In this document: positions 26,085 through 35,726 of the stretch, one piece after another
Numbering within the stretch: the stretch's first letter is position 1
Layout: every line of letters starts with the position of its first letter
From: Trichocoleus sp.
GTDB lineage: Bacteria > Cyanobacteriota > Cyanobacteriia > Elainellales > Elainellaceae
DNA length: 64,000 nt
Assembly: GCA_036702865.1 (NCBI GenBank)
Contig: DATNQD010000027.1
Coordinates: 248,001-312,000, forward strand
Direction: 5' to 3'
Notes under the pieces: model-generated
The model's input: the letters and a program-made list of their open reading frames with translations, nothing else
Database searches by the model: none
Told to the model about the DNA's origin: nothing
Program-made: the position numbers and the translations under genes

Positions 26085-27416
26085 ATGAGCGAATCTACTC
26101 TGCGTCCTGCTCTCATCACCCGTGTTTTGCCTGACTCGATCGCTGCTGAAGTTGGTTTTGAGTCGGGCGATCGGCTTGTTGCAATCAATGGACAGAAACC
26201 GCGTGATTTGATTGACTATCAGTTTCTCTGCGCGGATGAGGTTTTGGAACTGGAAGTATTAGATGCGAAGGGAAAAACTCACCATGTTGAGATTGAAAAA
26301 GACTACGACGATGACCTGGGATTGGAGTTTGAAACGGCTCTATTTGATGCGCTGATTCAGTGTAATAACCGCTGTCCTTTTTGTTTTATTGATCAGCAGC
26401 CGCCGGGCAAGCGCGAAAGTCTTTACTTTAAGGATGATGATTATCGCCTCAGTTTTTTGTATGGCAGCTATTTAACTCTGACAAACCTGACTCAGAAAGA
26501 GTGGGATCGGATTGCTCAGATGCGGCTGTCACCTTTGTTTGTTTCTGTTCATGCGACAGAACCCGATGTGCGAGTCCGGCTGCTCAAGAATCCAAGGGCG
26601 GCTCAGTTACTTGATCAGTTGAGGTGGTTTCAAGAACAACGGCTTCAAATTCATGCTCAGGTTGTGGTCTGTCCGGGAATCAATGATGAGGAACACTTGG
26701 CGCAAACCTTGCTGGATCTGGCGCAGTTTCACAAAGGCGAGATTCCGACCGTGGCATCTGTAGCAGTTGTGCCTGTGGGGTTGACTCGTTTCCGTCCGCC
26801 AGAAGATGAACTCATACCCGTTTCCACAGAAAAAGCGCAAGCGGTGATTGCTCAAGTACAGGCACTTCAAGCGAAATTTCAGAAACAGTTTAGTACAACC
26901 TTTGCCTGGTTAGCAGATGAGTGGTTTTTGATTGGGCGACAGGCACTTCCTCCAGAGTCGCATTATGAAGACTACCCGCAGCTTGGCAACGGAGTTGGAT
27001 CAATTCGGCAGTTCCTGAAGCAGTTTGAGACAGCCGCTAAACAGTTACCAAAAGCTCTTTCTGACTCGCGCCAATTGACCTGGGTGGTAGGGAACGCAGT
27101 TGAACATGCATTTCAGCCGATCGTCCAACGACTGAATCAGGTGCAGAATTTAACCGTTGAAATGGCTGCTATCCGCAGCATCTACTGGGGGCAGGACATT
27201 AGCGTTACAGGGCTCCTCACCGGGCAGGACATTCTTACCGCACTGCAAGGGCGAGATCTGGGAGATGCGATTCTGTTGCCCTCAGTGATGCTCAAGCATG
27301 ACGACGATCGCTTTCTCGATGACATGACACTGTCAGAACTCTCAGAGCAGTTGCAGACACCAATTTGCAAAGTCGGTTCAGTGGAGGAATTGATCGACCT
27401 TTGTAGTCAAGCTTAA
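26085..27416 (+). CDS. Radical-SAM/DUF512 protein with PDZ-like N-terminus
   Basis: A protein of the cyanobacterial FeS oxidoreductase family (TIGR03279/DUF512). A PDZ-like N-terminal domain (VLPDSIAAEVGFESGDRLVA, about 14-33) is followed by a radical-SAM-like region with CNNRCPFC (C93, C97, C100; the CxxxCxxC cluster motif). A DUF512 C-terminal domain follows. The reaction is unknown. ATG at 26085 (MSESTLRPALITRVLP) is preferred to a TTG 13 codons upstream. The stop overlaps that of the PrsW gene by 4 bp. Confidence 0.88.
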   Translation: MSESTLRPALITRVLPDSIAAEVGFESGDRLVAINGQKPRDLIDYQFLCADEVLELEVLDAKGKTHHVEIEKDYDDDLGLEFETALFDALIQCNNRCPFCFIDQQPPGKRESLYFKDDDYRLSFLYGSYLTLTNLTQKEWDRIAQMRLSPLFVSVHATEPDVRVRLLKNPRAAQLLDQLRWFQEQRLQIHAQVVVCPGINDEEHLAQTLLDLAQFHKGEIPTVASVAVVPVGLTRFRPPEDELIPVSTEKAQAVIAQVQALQAKFQKQFSTTFAWLADEWFLIGRQALPPESHYEDYPQLGNGVGSIRQFLKQFETAAKQLPKALSDSRQLTWVVGNAVEHAFQPIVQRLNQVQNLTVEMAAIRSIYWGQDISVTGLLTGQDILTALQGRDLGDAILLPSVMLKHDDDRFLDDMTLSELSEQLQTPICKVGSVEELIDLCSQA

Positions 27417-28681
27417 TTCTTGCTGCGAAACTTCCTTTCTGCCTGATGCATGTGCTCCACCATTTCCTTGCTGCGGCGAAGGTATGTGAAAAAGAGGGCA
27501 ATTGCAAAGGCAACCACAAATAAACCGGGAACGGCTCCAGCGAAGGTGTTGTAGAGTCCATGCAGGGTTGCGGCGATCGTCAAGCCAATCACGAGAAGTG
27601 CCGTTTGACGAGCCGGATTGATTGCGCCCAAGCCCATAAAATAGCCAACAATGCCCGCTAGAATTGCGTGAAACAGCGGCAGAGAAACAAAGCGAATCGT
27701 GTTAGCTGCCACATAAGAGCCTAAGCCAAGCTGTCCTCGCGTTAAGCCAAGCGCATAGAGCAGTGAATAAGCGGCTCCCTCGGCGATCGCAAATCCTAGC
27801 CCAGACATTGCCCCATAGAAAGCAGCCGTATGAGGCTCGGTTAATTTCCCCCGACGCAGCAGCAACAGGTAGACCGGCAAAGCTTTACAAACTTCTTCCA
27901 GCACGCCGACCCCAAATACAAAGCCAATGAGCCGCCCCACTAAGCCCTGACCAGTTGCCTGATAGAGTGTGCTAAAAGGCGGTACTCGCTGGATCAGCAG
28001 CAAAATTGGAATGCTAATAAAAGCAGTGAAAACAACGCACTTCAGCGTATTGCCCCAAGAAAACTGAGGCGGCTTGATCAGGTTATAGAGCAGAACCCCC
28101 CACATTGCAGCATAGTAGATGCCTGTGAGCCATGCCGTTTGTGCCAGGCTGACCTGTTCTGCAATCAGGTTGATGACGAGCGGAAATAGCCCTAAAAAAA
28201 GCAGCAATTGAACAAGCGGATGCCGATAAAGCTCCCGACTAAAGACATCCCGGTAAGGAAAGATGAAACTCATCTGGAACGATCGCAGGGCAGCAAAGAA
28301 GTCTTCTGTTTGATAGGGAACGATCGCACTGGGCGAAACTTTTGGGCTGCTGGGGTTGAATGAAATAATTGCAGCTGAATCTGCACGAAGCGCGATCGGA
28401 AATTCTTCGATCCAGGCAGGGACATCTTCCCCGACTTGCTGCCCATAAACTTTGACAGATGTAATTCCTTCAACCGCCAACTGACTGATCTGCTGCTGCA
28501 CAAACCGGATAAACGCCTGCTGCTCTAATGGACGGCTCGATGCCAATAAAACCTTTAGCCGCTGATCTCTTAAAACAACTTTGGCGGTGACACCGCGCGG
28601 TTGAAGAATCTGATTCAGCCAGAGGGCAATTGCTCCCGGATTTCCTTGCTGGGCAAGTTTCCGAAGATCAGGCTGCGTCAT
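27413..28681 (-). CDS. PrsW-family intramembrane metalloprotease
   Basis: A 422-residue polytopic membrane protein with the PrsW/CAAX-like glutamic protease motifs: VLEEVCKALPVYLLL (E262, E263), GFAIAEGAAYSL (E301), LFHAILAGIVGYFMG (H338) and ATLHGLYNTF (H374). The N-terminal 130 residues are soluble and not part of the PrsW core; they may be a regulatory domain. In Bacillus PrsW cleaves the anti-sigma factor RsiW, but no anti-sigma gene is nearby, so the substrate is open. Confidence 0.87.
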   Translation of the reverse strand: MTQPDLRKLAQQGNPGAIALWLNQILQPRGVTAKVVLRDQRLKVLLASSRPLEQQAFIRFVQQQISQLAVEGITSVKVYGQQVGEDVPAWIEEFPIALRADSAAIISFNPSSPKVSPSAIVPYQTEDFFAALRSFQMSFIFPYRDVFSRELYRHPLVQLLLFLGLFPLVINLIAEQVSLAQTAWLTGIYYAAMWGVLLYNLIKPPQFSWGNTLKCVVFTAFISIPILLLIQRVPPFSTLYQATGQGLVGRLIGFVFGVGVLEEVCKALPVYLLLLRRGKLTEPHTAAFYGAMSGLGFAIAEGAAYSLLYALGLTRGQLGLGSYVAANTIRFVSLPLFHAILAGIVGYFMGLGAINPARQTALLVIGLTIAATLHGLYNTFAGAVPGLFVVAFAIALFFTYLRRSKEMVEHMHQAERKFRSKN

Positions 28682-28775
28682 TGGTTGCCGTCGTTGCTGA
28701 AGGTCGCTTTATTCAGGATACATGGTTGCTTCTAGATTGTTGAGCGGATTGTTGAGAGCCATCTTCGTACCTCTT

Positions 28776-30539
28776 TCATACCTCTAATGTGCGGAGCCGA
28801 TTGAGAACTGCTGCCAGTTCGATCGACCGAAACGCAGCTAAATCTCCTTGGGGGTAAGTAGTCAGGGCATCGAGTGTGCCACGCTGGACATCGAGCATCA
28901 CATGCGCCACGATCTCGACCAAGGGACGCTTCCCGTCCAGATAATATTGCTGCAAATAAGCTACTGCTGCCCCGATCGCCCGAAGCTGCCCCACATCAAC
29001 AATTTGTTCGATCGCAGAAAGATCAACTGCTTCGCCACCAAACACTAACTCATCTAGATCACGCACTTTTAGCTTGGGCGATCGGTCTTCCCGTGGCACT
29101 TCTGAGCCTTGCTGCCATTTGGGTTGGGGAGCATCAAGCCGTTTGGAAACGGGAATCCTGGTAGTGATTGTGCCAAACGTTGTGCCGCCTTCTGAAGCGC
29201 GATCGGTTTGATAAGCTGTGGCAATTTCTTTTGCTTGCTGAGTCACTTCCTGCGGCTGAAAATCAACCATCGCAATCACGGTATCGGCTGCCTCGAAATA
29301 ATCACCACTGCCGCCCATCACCAACACCGTTGAAACACCTTGTTCCTCATAAAGCTGCCGGATTTTATCGACAAAAGGCGTAATCGGTTCTTTGTCTTTA
29401 GCAATCAGCGCTTGCATTCGTCGATCGCGGATCATGAAATTGGTGGCGGAGGTATCTTCATCAACCAGCAAAACTTTTGCACCAATCTCCAGAGCCTCAA
29501 TAATATTTGCTGCCTGCGAAGTGCTGCCGCTGGCGTTTTCTGTAGAGAACTGCACCGTCGATCGTCCTTGAGGCAAGTGATTGATGAATGGCGAGATATT
29601 GACTCCAGTAATGCTGCGTCCGTCTTCCGCCCGAATCTTAACGGCAGTGGCATTGGTGACAAGCTGCTCTCTTCCATCTCCAGGAATGTGATTGTAGACT
29701 CCAAGCGCAATGCCTCTCAGTAAGGTCGATTTGCCGTGATAGCCACCTCCCACAATCAGCGTGACGCCTTTCGGGATGCCCATGCCCGTAATTTTGCCTT
29801 GGTTTGGCCGATCGAACATGACGCGCAGCGAATCAGGCGATTGAAAGGGAATGGCAGTGGTTGAAGTAGATTGAGCGATCCTAGCCATTGGCTGATCATT
29901 GACGCCACTCTGACGTGGCAAAATTGCTCCATCGGGGATAAACGCAACCAGTCCTCGGCTGGATAGCTGCTCTCTGAGCCAATCTGCATCTTCGATTATT
30001 TCAACGTGCTTTTGGATTGCCTCAGCCTCTAATGCCCGAAACAAAAGCGATCGACGCACAATGTCTGGAATATCTTGACAAAGCAATTCTGCTGCTTGCC
30101 TGCCTAAAATCGTTCTGCCTCTTGCTGGAAGCCCCACCACAAACCGAGCCTCAACCTGCTGTTCATCGATCCAAACTGCCGATCGCTCTAGTACTTCTTG
30201 TTTTGGAGAAGCAATCGCAATCAAGCCACTTTTACCGCTGCCTCGCCTTTCGTGTAAATCAGCGGAGTGGCGATCGAACTGGCGGTTCAAATAGTCTCTT
30301 AAAGCAATTTCACGGCTGGGCGATCGATAAAGCTCTGAGGGAAACTGGGCTTCGGTCTGAGGAACCAAAACGCGCAGACGACTGGGCGCAGCAAATGGAT
30401 CACCTTGCACATGGTCAATCAGCAGCGTAAAGCCCGGAAACTGATAGCGTCCTTGAATTTGCTTGTATGCCTTGTAGCTCTGCTGATCTAGCCGCAACAG
30501 GCTTTGGTGAAGGATTTGAGCTGTAGATAGGGAAGACAT
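28776..30539 (-). CDS. Predicted ATPase of the ABC class (PF09818-like)
   Basis: A 587-residue soluble protein of the COG3044 ABC-class ATPase family. Walker A is VGGGYHGKSTLL (in the motif TLIVGGGYHGKSTLLRG) and Walker B is VLLVDEDTSATNFMIRDRRM. There is no membrane domain or transporter signature, and the family is not an ordinary transporter subunit; function unknown. It is 137 bp downstream of ppsA, but a strong terminator between them suggests a separate transcript. Confidence 0.88.
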   Translation of the reverse strand: MSSLSTAQILHQSLLRLDQQSYKAYKQIQGRYQFPGFTLLIDHVQGDPFAAPSRLRVLVPQTEAQFPSELYRSPSREIALRDYLNRQFDRHSADLHERRGSGKSGLIAIASPKQEVLERSAVWIDEQQVEARFVVGLPARGRTILGRQAAELLCQDIPDIVRRSLLFRALEAEAIQKHVEIIEDADWLREQLSSRGLVAFIPDGAILPRQSGVNDQPMARIAQSTSTTAIPFQSPDSLRVMFDRPNQGKITGMGIPKGVTLIVGGGYHGKSTLLRGIALGVYNHIPGDGREQLVTNATAVKIRAEDGRSITGVNISPFINHLPQGRSTVQFSTENASGSTSQAANIIEALEIGAKVLLVDEDTSATNFMIRDRRMQALIAKDKEPITPFVDKIRQLYEEQGVSTVLVMGGSGDYFEAADTVIAMVDFQPQEVTQQAKEIATAYQTDRASEGGTTFGTITTRIPVSKRLDAPQPKWQQGSEVPREDRSPKLKVRDLDELVFGGEAVDLSAIEQIVDVGQLRAIGAAVAYLQQYYLDGKRPLVEIVAHVMLDVQRGTLDALTTYPQGDLAAFRSIELAAVLNRLRTLEV

Positions 30540-30607
30540 GAAATTTACAGGCTCGATCGAGCTTCAAAGACAGCCATCCTAATTCTAGAAGCGCAAAAAA
30601 CAGCCTG

Positions 30608-30635
30608 AAAAAAAGGACGGGCGAAATGCCCATCC
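30608..30635 (-). terminator. Intrinsic terminator of ppsA
   Basis: On the minus strand, GGATGGGC (30635-30628), loop ATTTC and GCCCGTCC (30622-30615) form an 8-bp stem with one G-U pair, followed at once by TTTTTTT (30614-30608). It lies 41 bp after the ppsA stop. Confidence 0.88.
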
Positions 30636-30676
30636 CACAGAAGTATGGTGGATTAATTTCCGTCAGCAATCACCCA

Positions 30677-33277
30677 TTACCTGCCACCTGCTTGATCGGA
30701 TTCTGTTTGGGCGATCGTCAGCAGCGTCTTCAGCACGGTATCTGGGTTGAGGCTGATCGAATCAATGCCCTGTTCCACCAGGAAGGCAGCAAATTCAGGG
30801 TAGTCGCTGGGTGCTTGTCCACAAATGCCGACTTTCCGCCCGTTGGCTTTTGCCCGCTGGATAATCATTCGCACCATTTCGCGCACGGCATCATTGCGTT
30901 CGTCAAACAGATGAGACACCAGAGCCGAATCGCGATCGAGTCCGAGGGTAAGTTGGGTTAGGTCATTGGAGCCGATCGAGAAACCATCGAAGATTTCGCT
31001 GAACTGGTCTGCCAGAATGACGTTGCTTGGCAGTTCGCACATGACATAGACCTGCAAGCCGTTTTCGCCGCGCACTAAGCCATGTTTCGCCAGTTCCTCT
31101 AGCACTTTGCGTCCTTCCGCTGGGGTACGACAAAACGGAATCATGGGGGTCACGTTCGTTAAACCCATTTCGTCGCGCACTCGCTTAAATGCCTTACATT
31201 CCAGAGCAAATGCCTCCTGATATTTCGGGTCATAGTAGCGAGATGCACCACGCCAGCCCAGCATTGGGTTCTCTTCCTCTGGCTCAAACGTTTTTCCGCC
31301 CAACAGGTTTGCATATTCATTGCTCTTAAAGTCCGACATTCGCACAATTACAGGTTTGGGATAGAAAGCGGCTGCCAGCATGGCAATTCCGGCGGCTAAC
31401 TTATCGACAAAGTAATCGGGCTTATGGGGATAGAGGGCAGTGAGTTGAGCGATTTCTCGCTTCACGGATTTATCTTCAAGCTGATCAAACTGAAGCAGCG
31501 CCAGTGGATGCACCTTAATGTGATTAGCAATGATAAATTCGGTGCGTGCCAATCCTACGCCATCACAGGGAATGGCAGAGAGTCCGAAGGCTTCCTGGGG
31601 GTTGCCTACATTCATTAAGATTTGCGTCCGCGTCCGAGGCAAATTATCGAGCGCCAGTTCTTCGACCTCGAAGGGAAGCAACCCTTCATAAACCTGACCT
31701 TCTTCCCCTTCTGCACAAGAAACGGTCACCTCTTGCTCATCGTGCAGAACCTCAGTTGCATCTCCACAGCCGACGATCGCCGGCAGCCCCAGTTCACGGG
31801 CAATAATCGCTGCGTGGCAGGTACGTCCTCCCTGATTTGTAATCACCGCACTCGCCTTCTTCATGATCGGTTCCCAGTCCGGATCAGTTCTAGCAGTGAC
31901 TAAAACCTCCCCCTCCTGAAAGGCGTCCAGCTTGTGCATATCGTTAATGATCCGGACTTTGCCCTGCCCAATCATTTCGCCAACAGCACGTCCTCTCAGG
32001 AGGGGTGTCGGAAGTTGCACCTTCGTGGTTTTCGCAGTTGGGGTCTTTGCACCTCCTCCGCCTTCTCCTGTCTCTGCGTCTCCGCGTTCTTCTCCAGTTA
32101 GACGATAAGTTCTGAGTACGTTTCGCGTTTTTTGGGAATGAACGGTTTCGGGACGTGCCTGGACAATAAACAAATCATTCGTGATGCCATCTTTTGCCCA
32201 TTCAATGTCCATGGGGGCATAGCTACCACGAATCGTGGAGTAGTGATCTTCGATCACACAAGCCCACTCCGCCAATTGCAAAATTTCGGCATTGGAGATA
32301 GCGTATTGCTGCTGGCTGGCTTTAGGCACCGGGACATTGAGGATGGTTTTGCCGCCGCCAATGTCATAGATCATTTTGATCTCTTTGCTGCCCAGTCGCT
32401 TCTCCAGAATGGGACGGAATCCCTGCTTGAGCGTTGGTTTAAAGACAATATATTCGTCTGGATTGACAACGCCCTGCACGACGTTTTCACCTAAGCCATA
32501 AGCTGCCGTAATCAGCGCTGCGTTCTCAAAGCCCGATTCTGTGTCGATCGAGAACATGACTCCAGAAGCAGCCAAGTCCGATCGCACCATCTTCTGTATC
32601 CCGACTGAGAGGGCAACATCGAAATGATCAAAGTTTTTAATTGTGCGGTAAGAAATGGCGCGATCGGTAAACAGCGAAGCAAAGCACATGTGGCAGGATT
32701 CCACCACCCGTTTAATACCGCGAATATTCAGGTAGGTTTCTTGCTGTCCGGCGAAGCTGGCATCTGGCAAATCTTCCGCCGTCGCACTCGATCGCACTGC
32801 CACATCAACACCGCTATGTTTACTGAGGCAGTCTTCTCGCTCATCTCCTTCCAGCCGATCGCAGGCTTCCAGGCTTGCCCCATACCGATTGCACATTTCA
32901 ATGTAGGCATCGGCGATCGCTTGCTCCAAATCGGGGGGAAATGGCGTATCCAGAATTAAGGTGCGGGCTTGTCTGCCTCGTTCGCGCAGGTTGTTAACGT
33001 CATGCACATCCAGATCCATGAGAAGTTGCCGCAGTCGCTTTTCCAGTCCAGCTTGTTGCATGAAATAGCGAAAGGCATAAGAAGTTGTGGCAAACCCAGA
33101 AGGAACGTTAACCCCTTTTGGCATGAGTTGCTGGATCATCTCGCCTAGAGAGGCATTTTTGCCACCAACCAGAGGAACATCGTCCATGCCAACTTGCTCA
33201 AGCCAGAGAATAAACGCTTGCTCTTTACTCGCTTGATCGAGGGGTTGACGATCTTGGGGGCGATTGGCAATAACCAT
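30677..33277 (-). CDS. ppsA: Phosphoenolpyruvate synthase
   Basis: Gluconeogenic enzyme converting pyruvate and ATP to PEP, AMP and phosphate. It has 866 residues. N-terminal ATP-binding domain (VGGKNASLGEMIQQL and later), central swivelling domain with the phosphorylated histidine H488 in GGRTCHAAIIARELGLPAI, and C-terminal PEP-binding barrel (GIDSISLNPDTVLKTLL). Between the domains, residues about 392-416 (RGDAETGEGGGGAKTPTAK) form an unusual Gly/Thr-rich stretch encoded by G-rich repeat-like DNA, longer than in relatives I recall. Cytosolic. Confidence 0.95.
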   Translation of the reverse strand: MVIANRPQDRQPLDQASKEQAFILWLEQVGMDDVPLVGGKNASLGEMIQQLMPKGVNVPSGFATTSYAFRYFMQQAGLEKRLRQLLMDLDVHDVNNLRERGRQARTLILDTPFPPDLEQAIADAYIEMCNRYGASLEACDRLEGDEREDCLSKHSGVDVAVRSSATAEDLPDASFAGQQETYLNIRGIKRVVESCHMCFASLFTDRAISYRTIKNFDHFDVALSVGIQKMVRSDLAASGVMFSIDTESGFENAALITAAYGLGENVVQGVVNPDEYIVFKPTLKQGFRPILEKRLGSKEIKMIYDIGGGKTILNVPVPKASQQQYAISNAEILQLAEWACVIEDHYSTIRGSYAPMDIEWAKDGITNDLFIVQARPETVHSQKTRNVLRTYRLTGEERGDAETGEGGGGAKTPTAKTTKVQLPTPLLRGRAVGEMIGQGKVRIINDMHKLDAFQEGEVLVTARTDPDWEPIMKKASAVITNQGGRTCHAAIIARELGLPAIVGCGDATEVLHDEQEVTVSCAEGEEGQVYEGLLPFEVEELALDNLPRTRTQILMNVGNPQEAFGLSAIPCDGVGLARTEFIIANHIKVHPLALLQFDQLEDKSVKREIAQLTALYPHKPDYFVDKLAAGIAMLAAAFYPKPVIVRMSDFKSNEYANLLGGKTFEPEEENPMLGWRGASRYYDPKYQEAFALECKAFKRVRDEMGLTNVTPMIPFCRTPAEGRKVLEELAKHGLVRGENGLQVYVMCELPSNVILADQFSEIFDGFSIGSNDLTQLTLGLDRDSALVSHLFDERNDAVREMVRMIIQRAKANGRKVGICGQAPSDYPEFAAFLVEQGIDSISLNPDTVLKTLLTIAQTESDQAGGR

Positions 33278-33727
33278 GAATTCAGGCTCCTGATAAATGA
33301 AGTGATTAAAGGGAGGAGATCAAGTGAAAAGTGAAGAAAGGAAATTAATTAACTTCAGACCAAATTGGAAAAAGAATTTTCTGGAATACCAAAAACACTG
33401 GGTAGGCGAAAAACCGACCGCAGACTAAGCAGGATTCAATTGAATGCATCGAATCAGTAACAAAAGCCGATCGCCTAATCTACCCGACGATCGAAGGAAA
33501 TCTCTGTATATTGGCTAAATTACGATAAGGGGTGACAATTGCACTTCCCCCTTGTGGCTTACCTGAATCGATGATGGGGATCAGTTATTTTAATTGTAAG
33601 AAAGTAAAGCTTGAAGCAGCGTGAAACTGTAAAGAATAGTATCACTAGGGACAATTCAGTCGATCTGCACTTTGATTTGCCAGCGAGATTGTTTAGATAG
33701 GTCATCAGGTCATAGGAGTGGCGCAGC
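33278..33727 (+). other. 450-bp region between ppsA and the next plus-strand gene
   Basis: Divergent intergenic region. It holds one short open frame with a strong ribosome site (33324-33428, listed separately). Nothing else is recognisable; in particular the minus-strand open frame 33559-33888 looks like the shadow of the real plus-strand gene at 33728. Confidence 0.5.
33324..33428 (+). CDS. Candidate small ORF, 34 residues
   Basis: A GTG-started frame of 34 codons (MKSEERKLINFRPNWKKNFL and so on, ending KPTAD) sits five bases after a near-perfect ribosome site (GGGAGGAG, 33311-33318). The product is basic and hydrophilic and unlike anything I know. The ribosome site could be coincidence; kept as a candidate only. 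Confidence 0.22.
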   Translation: MKSEERKLINFRPNWKKNFLEYQKHWVGEKPTAD

Positions 33728-34150
33728 GTGAACGCAGCAGAACAAGCGATCGGGCTAGAGGTGGCAACTAAAATCGCTGCCGTCGTCAATCTTTTCAAGG
33801 CGCAATTTCCCGATGCAAAAGCAGATCTCAAACCCTGGGCAAATGACCCAGATACGAGAGAACTGGTCGATCCAGATTCGATCGACATTGGCTTTCACCT
33901 GCCCGGATGGAGCCGCAAGTTGGAGTGCCGCAGCGTTTTAGTGCAAATTCGCTTCTACCAAGATTCCCTCACTGAGACAAGAAGGGCGATCGGCATTGAA
34001 GCAGCAGGATTCACGCATCTCGGTGAGCAATGGCGCATGTCTACGGTCGAAAATTGGCGATTTGTGGGGGAGAAGCAGCCGATCGAGGAGATGAAAGAGC
34101 AGCTCAAGGAATTTTGTCGGCAGAGTTTTGAGTTGTTTAATGGGAGCTAG
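33728..34150 (+). CDS. Conserved hypothetical protein, 140 residues
   Basis: A soluble protein with no signal or membrane segment. The start is GTG at 33728, with an AGGAG ribosome site (33714-33718) nine bases upstream. A mid-region with GFHLPGWSRKLECRSVLVQI and a C-terminal amphipathic helix (EEMKEQLKEFCRQSFELFN) suggest a small alpha/beta fold. I recognise the style of cyanobacterial conserved unknowns but no named domain. Confidence 0.7.
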   Translation: MNAAEQAIGLEVATKIAAVVNLFKAQFPDAKADLKPWANDPDTRELVDPDSIDIGFHLPGWSRKLECRSVLVQIRFYQDSLTETRRAIGIEAAGFTHLGEQWRMSTVENWRFVGEKQPIEEMKEQLKEFCRQSFELFNGS

Positions 34151-34163
34151 AGCAAACATCTGC

Positions 34164-34190
34164 TAGAACAGATAGAACAGATAGAACAAA
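34164..34190. repeat. 9-bp tandem repeat, three copies
   Basis: TAGAACAGA is repeated at 34164, 34173 and 34182 (last copy TAGAACAAA), directly after the stop of the preceding gene. Probably a slippage product of no known function. Confidence 0.7.
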
Positions 34191-34284
34191 TTCCGATATT
34201 GGTAGGGATTTCCGTTCTCACGCATGAGAGGTCATTCGGTGAAAATAGAAGTAAATATTGGTGTGACATCCTGCCCTAAAACCC

Positions 34285-35700
34285 ATGCCGATCGCTTCAA
34301 ACCCTCCTTCTGCCAGTGCCCATACCGGATTAGCTCGTGCCAGCCTCCAAGATGCCCATTTTGATCAAGCGCGATCGAGCCTCAAGCAGGCAATCAACCG
34401 CTATGCTCATCAGCTACGCATGCGAAGACCCGGAACTTCGGTAGAACTGCAAGCTGCGCTCAAGACAGATCTCGATCGTCTCAATGCCAGTTTAGAGAAG
34501 CTGAACCAATGCTTGATTCGGATTGCGGTCTTTGGCTTGGTGAGCCGAGGGAAATCGGCAGTCATTAATGCTCTGCTGGGCCAAAAAATGTTGCAGACGG
34601 GACCGATTAACGGCGTAACGCAGTATCCGCGATCGGTTTATTGGGCGGCTCCGGGTGGGCAGGTGCGCGTCGAACTGATTGATACACCCGGATTAGATGA
34701 AGTGGGTGGCGAGTCACGGGCAGTCATGGCGAGAGAAGTGGCAGACCAGGCTGACCTGATTTTGTTTGTTGTGGCAGGAGATATTACTCGCACTGAATAT
34801 CGGGCATTAACTGACCTACAGGAAGCACATAAACCGATCGTCCTGATATTTAACAAAACTGATCTGTATCCCCGCATCGATCGGCAGCAGATCTATCAAA
34901 AACTGCAAAGCCTTTTTGCTCAGAGTGGCGACAGCAGCAAATTTAGACCGCGCCTCAATCCCGAAGATATTGTTTTAGTGGCGGCGGAGCCTACACCGCT
35001 AGAAGTGCGTGTTGAGTATCCAGATGGGCGCATTGAATATGAATGGGATTCCCCCGAACCGCAAATTGACGCACTAAAAGAAAAACTGCTAGAAATTTTG
35101 AATCGGGAAGGAAAATCGCTCCTTGCCCTGAATGCTCTCCGAGTAGCACGCGACATCGAAGCCTCGATCGCTCGTAAAACGGTCAAACTTCACCAGGACG
35201 AAGCCGAAGCCCTGATCTGGCAATTTGCTAAATGGAAGTCGATCGCGATTGCCGCCAACCCGATCGCTGTTTTGGATGTGATGGGCGGAGCCGCAACCGA
35301 TTTAGTCATGATTCGCTCTCTAGCTCGGCTGTATGGTCTACCAATGACTCGCTATGAAGCTGGAAAGCTCCTCAAAGCGATTTTGTTTAGTTCGGGTGGC
35401 TTACTTTTGGGCGAAGTGGGCAGCAGTGTTCTGTTAGGCGTTGGCAAAAGTGCCGCAGCCGTTGCTACCGCATTTGATGGAGTCAGTGGATTCATGACTT
35501 ATGGCAGTGCTGCAATTGCTCAGGCAACCCTTGCGGGATTTGGCTCTTACCGCGTGGGCAAAGCTGCTCAAATTTATCTGGAGCAGGGCTGTACCTGGGG
35601 TGAACAGGGTGCGGATACAGTGATTCAAGAAATTTTGAGCCAAGTCGATCGCACAACCGTCATTTATCACCTGAGACAAGAGCTAGAACAGCCAGAATGA
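34285..35700 (+). CDS. Era/dynamin-like GTPase, DUF697-type
   Basis: A 471-residue GTP-binding protein. G1 is GLVSRGKS (84-91), G3 is DTPG (133-136) and G4 is NKTD (190-193). The C-terminal part (about 300-470) contains hydrophobic helices (VLDVMGGAATDLVMIRSLAR and LFSSGGLLLGEVGSSVLLGV) like DUF697 proteins, so it is probably membrane-associated. The family is widespread in cyanobacteria; membrane remodelling or stress roles have been suggested for relatives, but the function is not shown here. Confidence 0.85.
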   Translation: MPIASNPPSASAHTGLARASLQDAHFDQARSSLKQAINRYAHQLRMRRPGTSVELQAALKTDLDRLNASLEKLNQCLIRIAVFGLVSRGKSAVINALLGQKMLQTGPINGVTQYPRSVYWAAPGGQVRVELIDTPGLDEVGGESRAVMAREVADQADLILFVVAGDITRTEYRALTDLQEAHKPIVLIFNKTDLYPRIDRQQIYQKLQSLFAQSGDSSKFRPRLNPEDIVLVAAEPTPLEVRVEYPDGRIEYEWDSPEPQIDALKEKLLEILNREGKSLLALNALRVARDIEASIARKTVKLHQDEAEALIWQFAKWKSIAIAANPIAVLDVMGGAATDLVMIRSLARLYGLPMTRYEAGKLLKAILFSSGGLLLGEVGSSVLLGVGKSAAAVATAFDGVSGFMTYGSAAIAQATLAGFGSYRVGKAAQIYLEQGCTWGEQGADTVIQEILSQVDRTTVIYHLRQELEQPE

Positions 35701-35726
35701 TGACTGAGTCTCGATATCTTGTCCTC

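Noticed and set aside
33559-33888. Minus-strand open frame of 109 codons
   Set aside because: It overlaps the plus-strand gene at 33728, which has a good ribosome site and conserved look; the minus frame has none.
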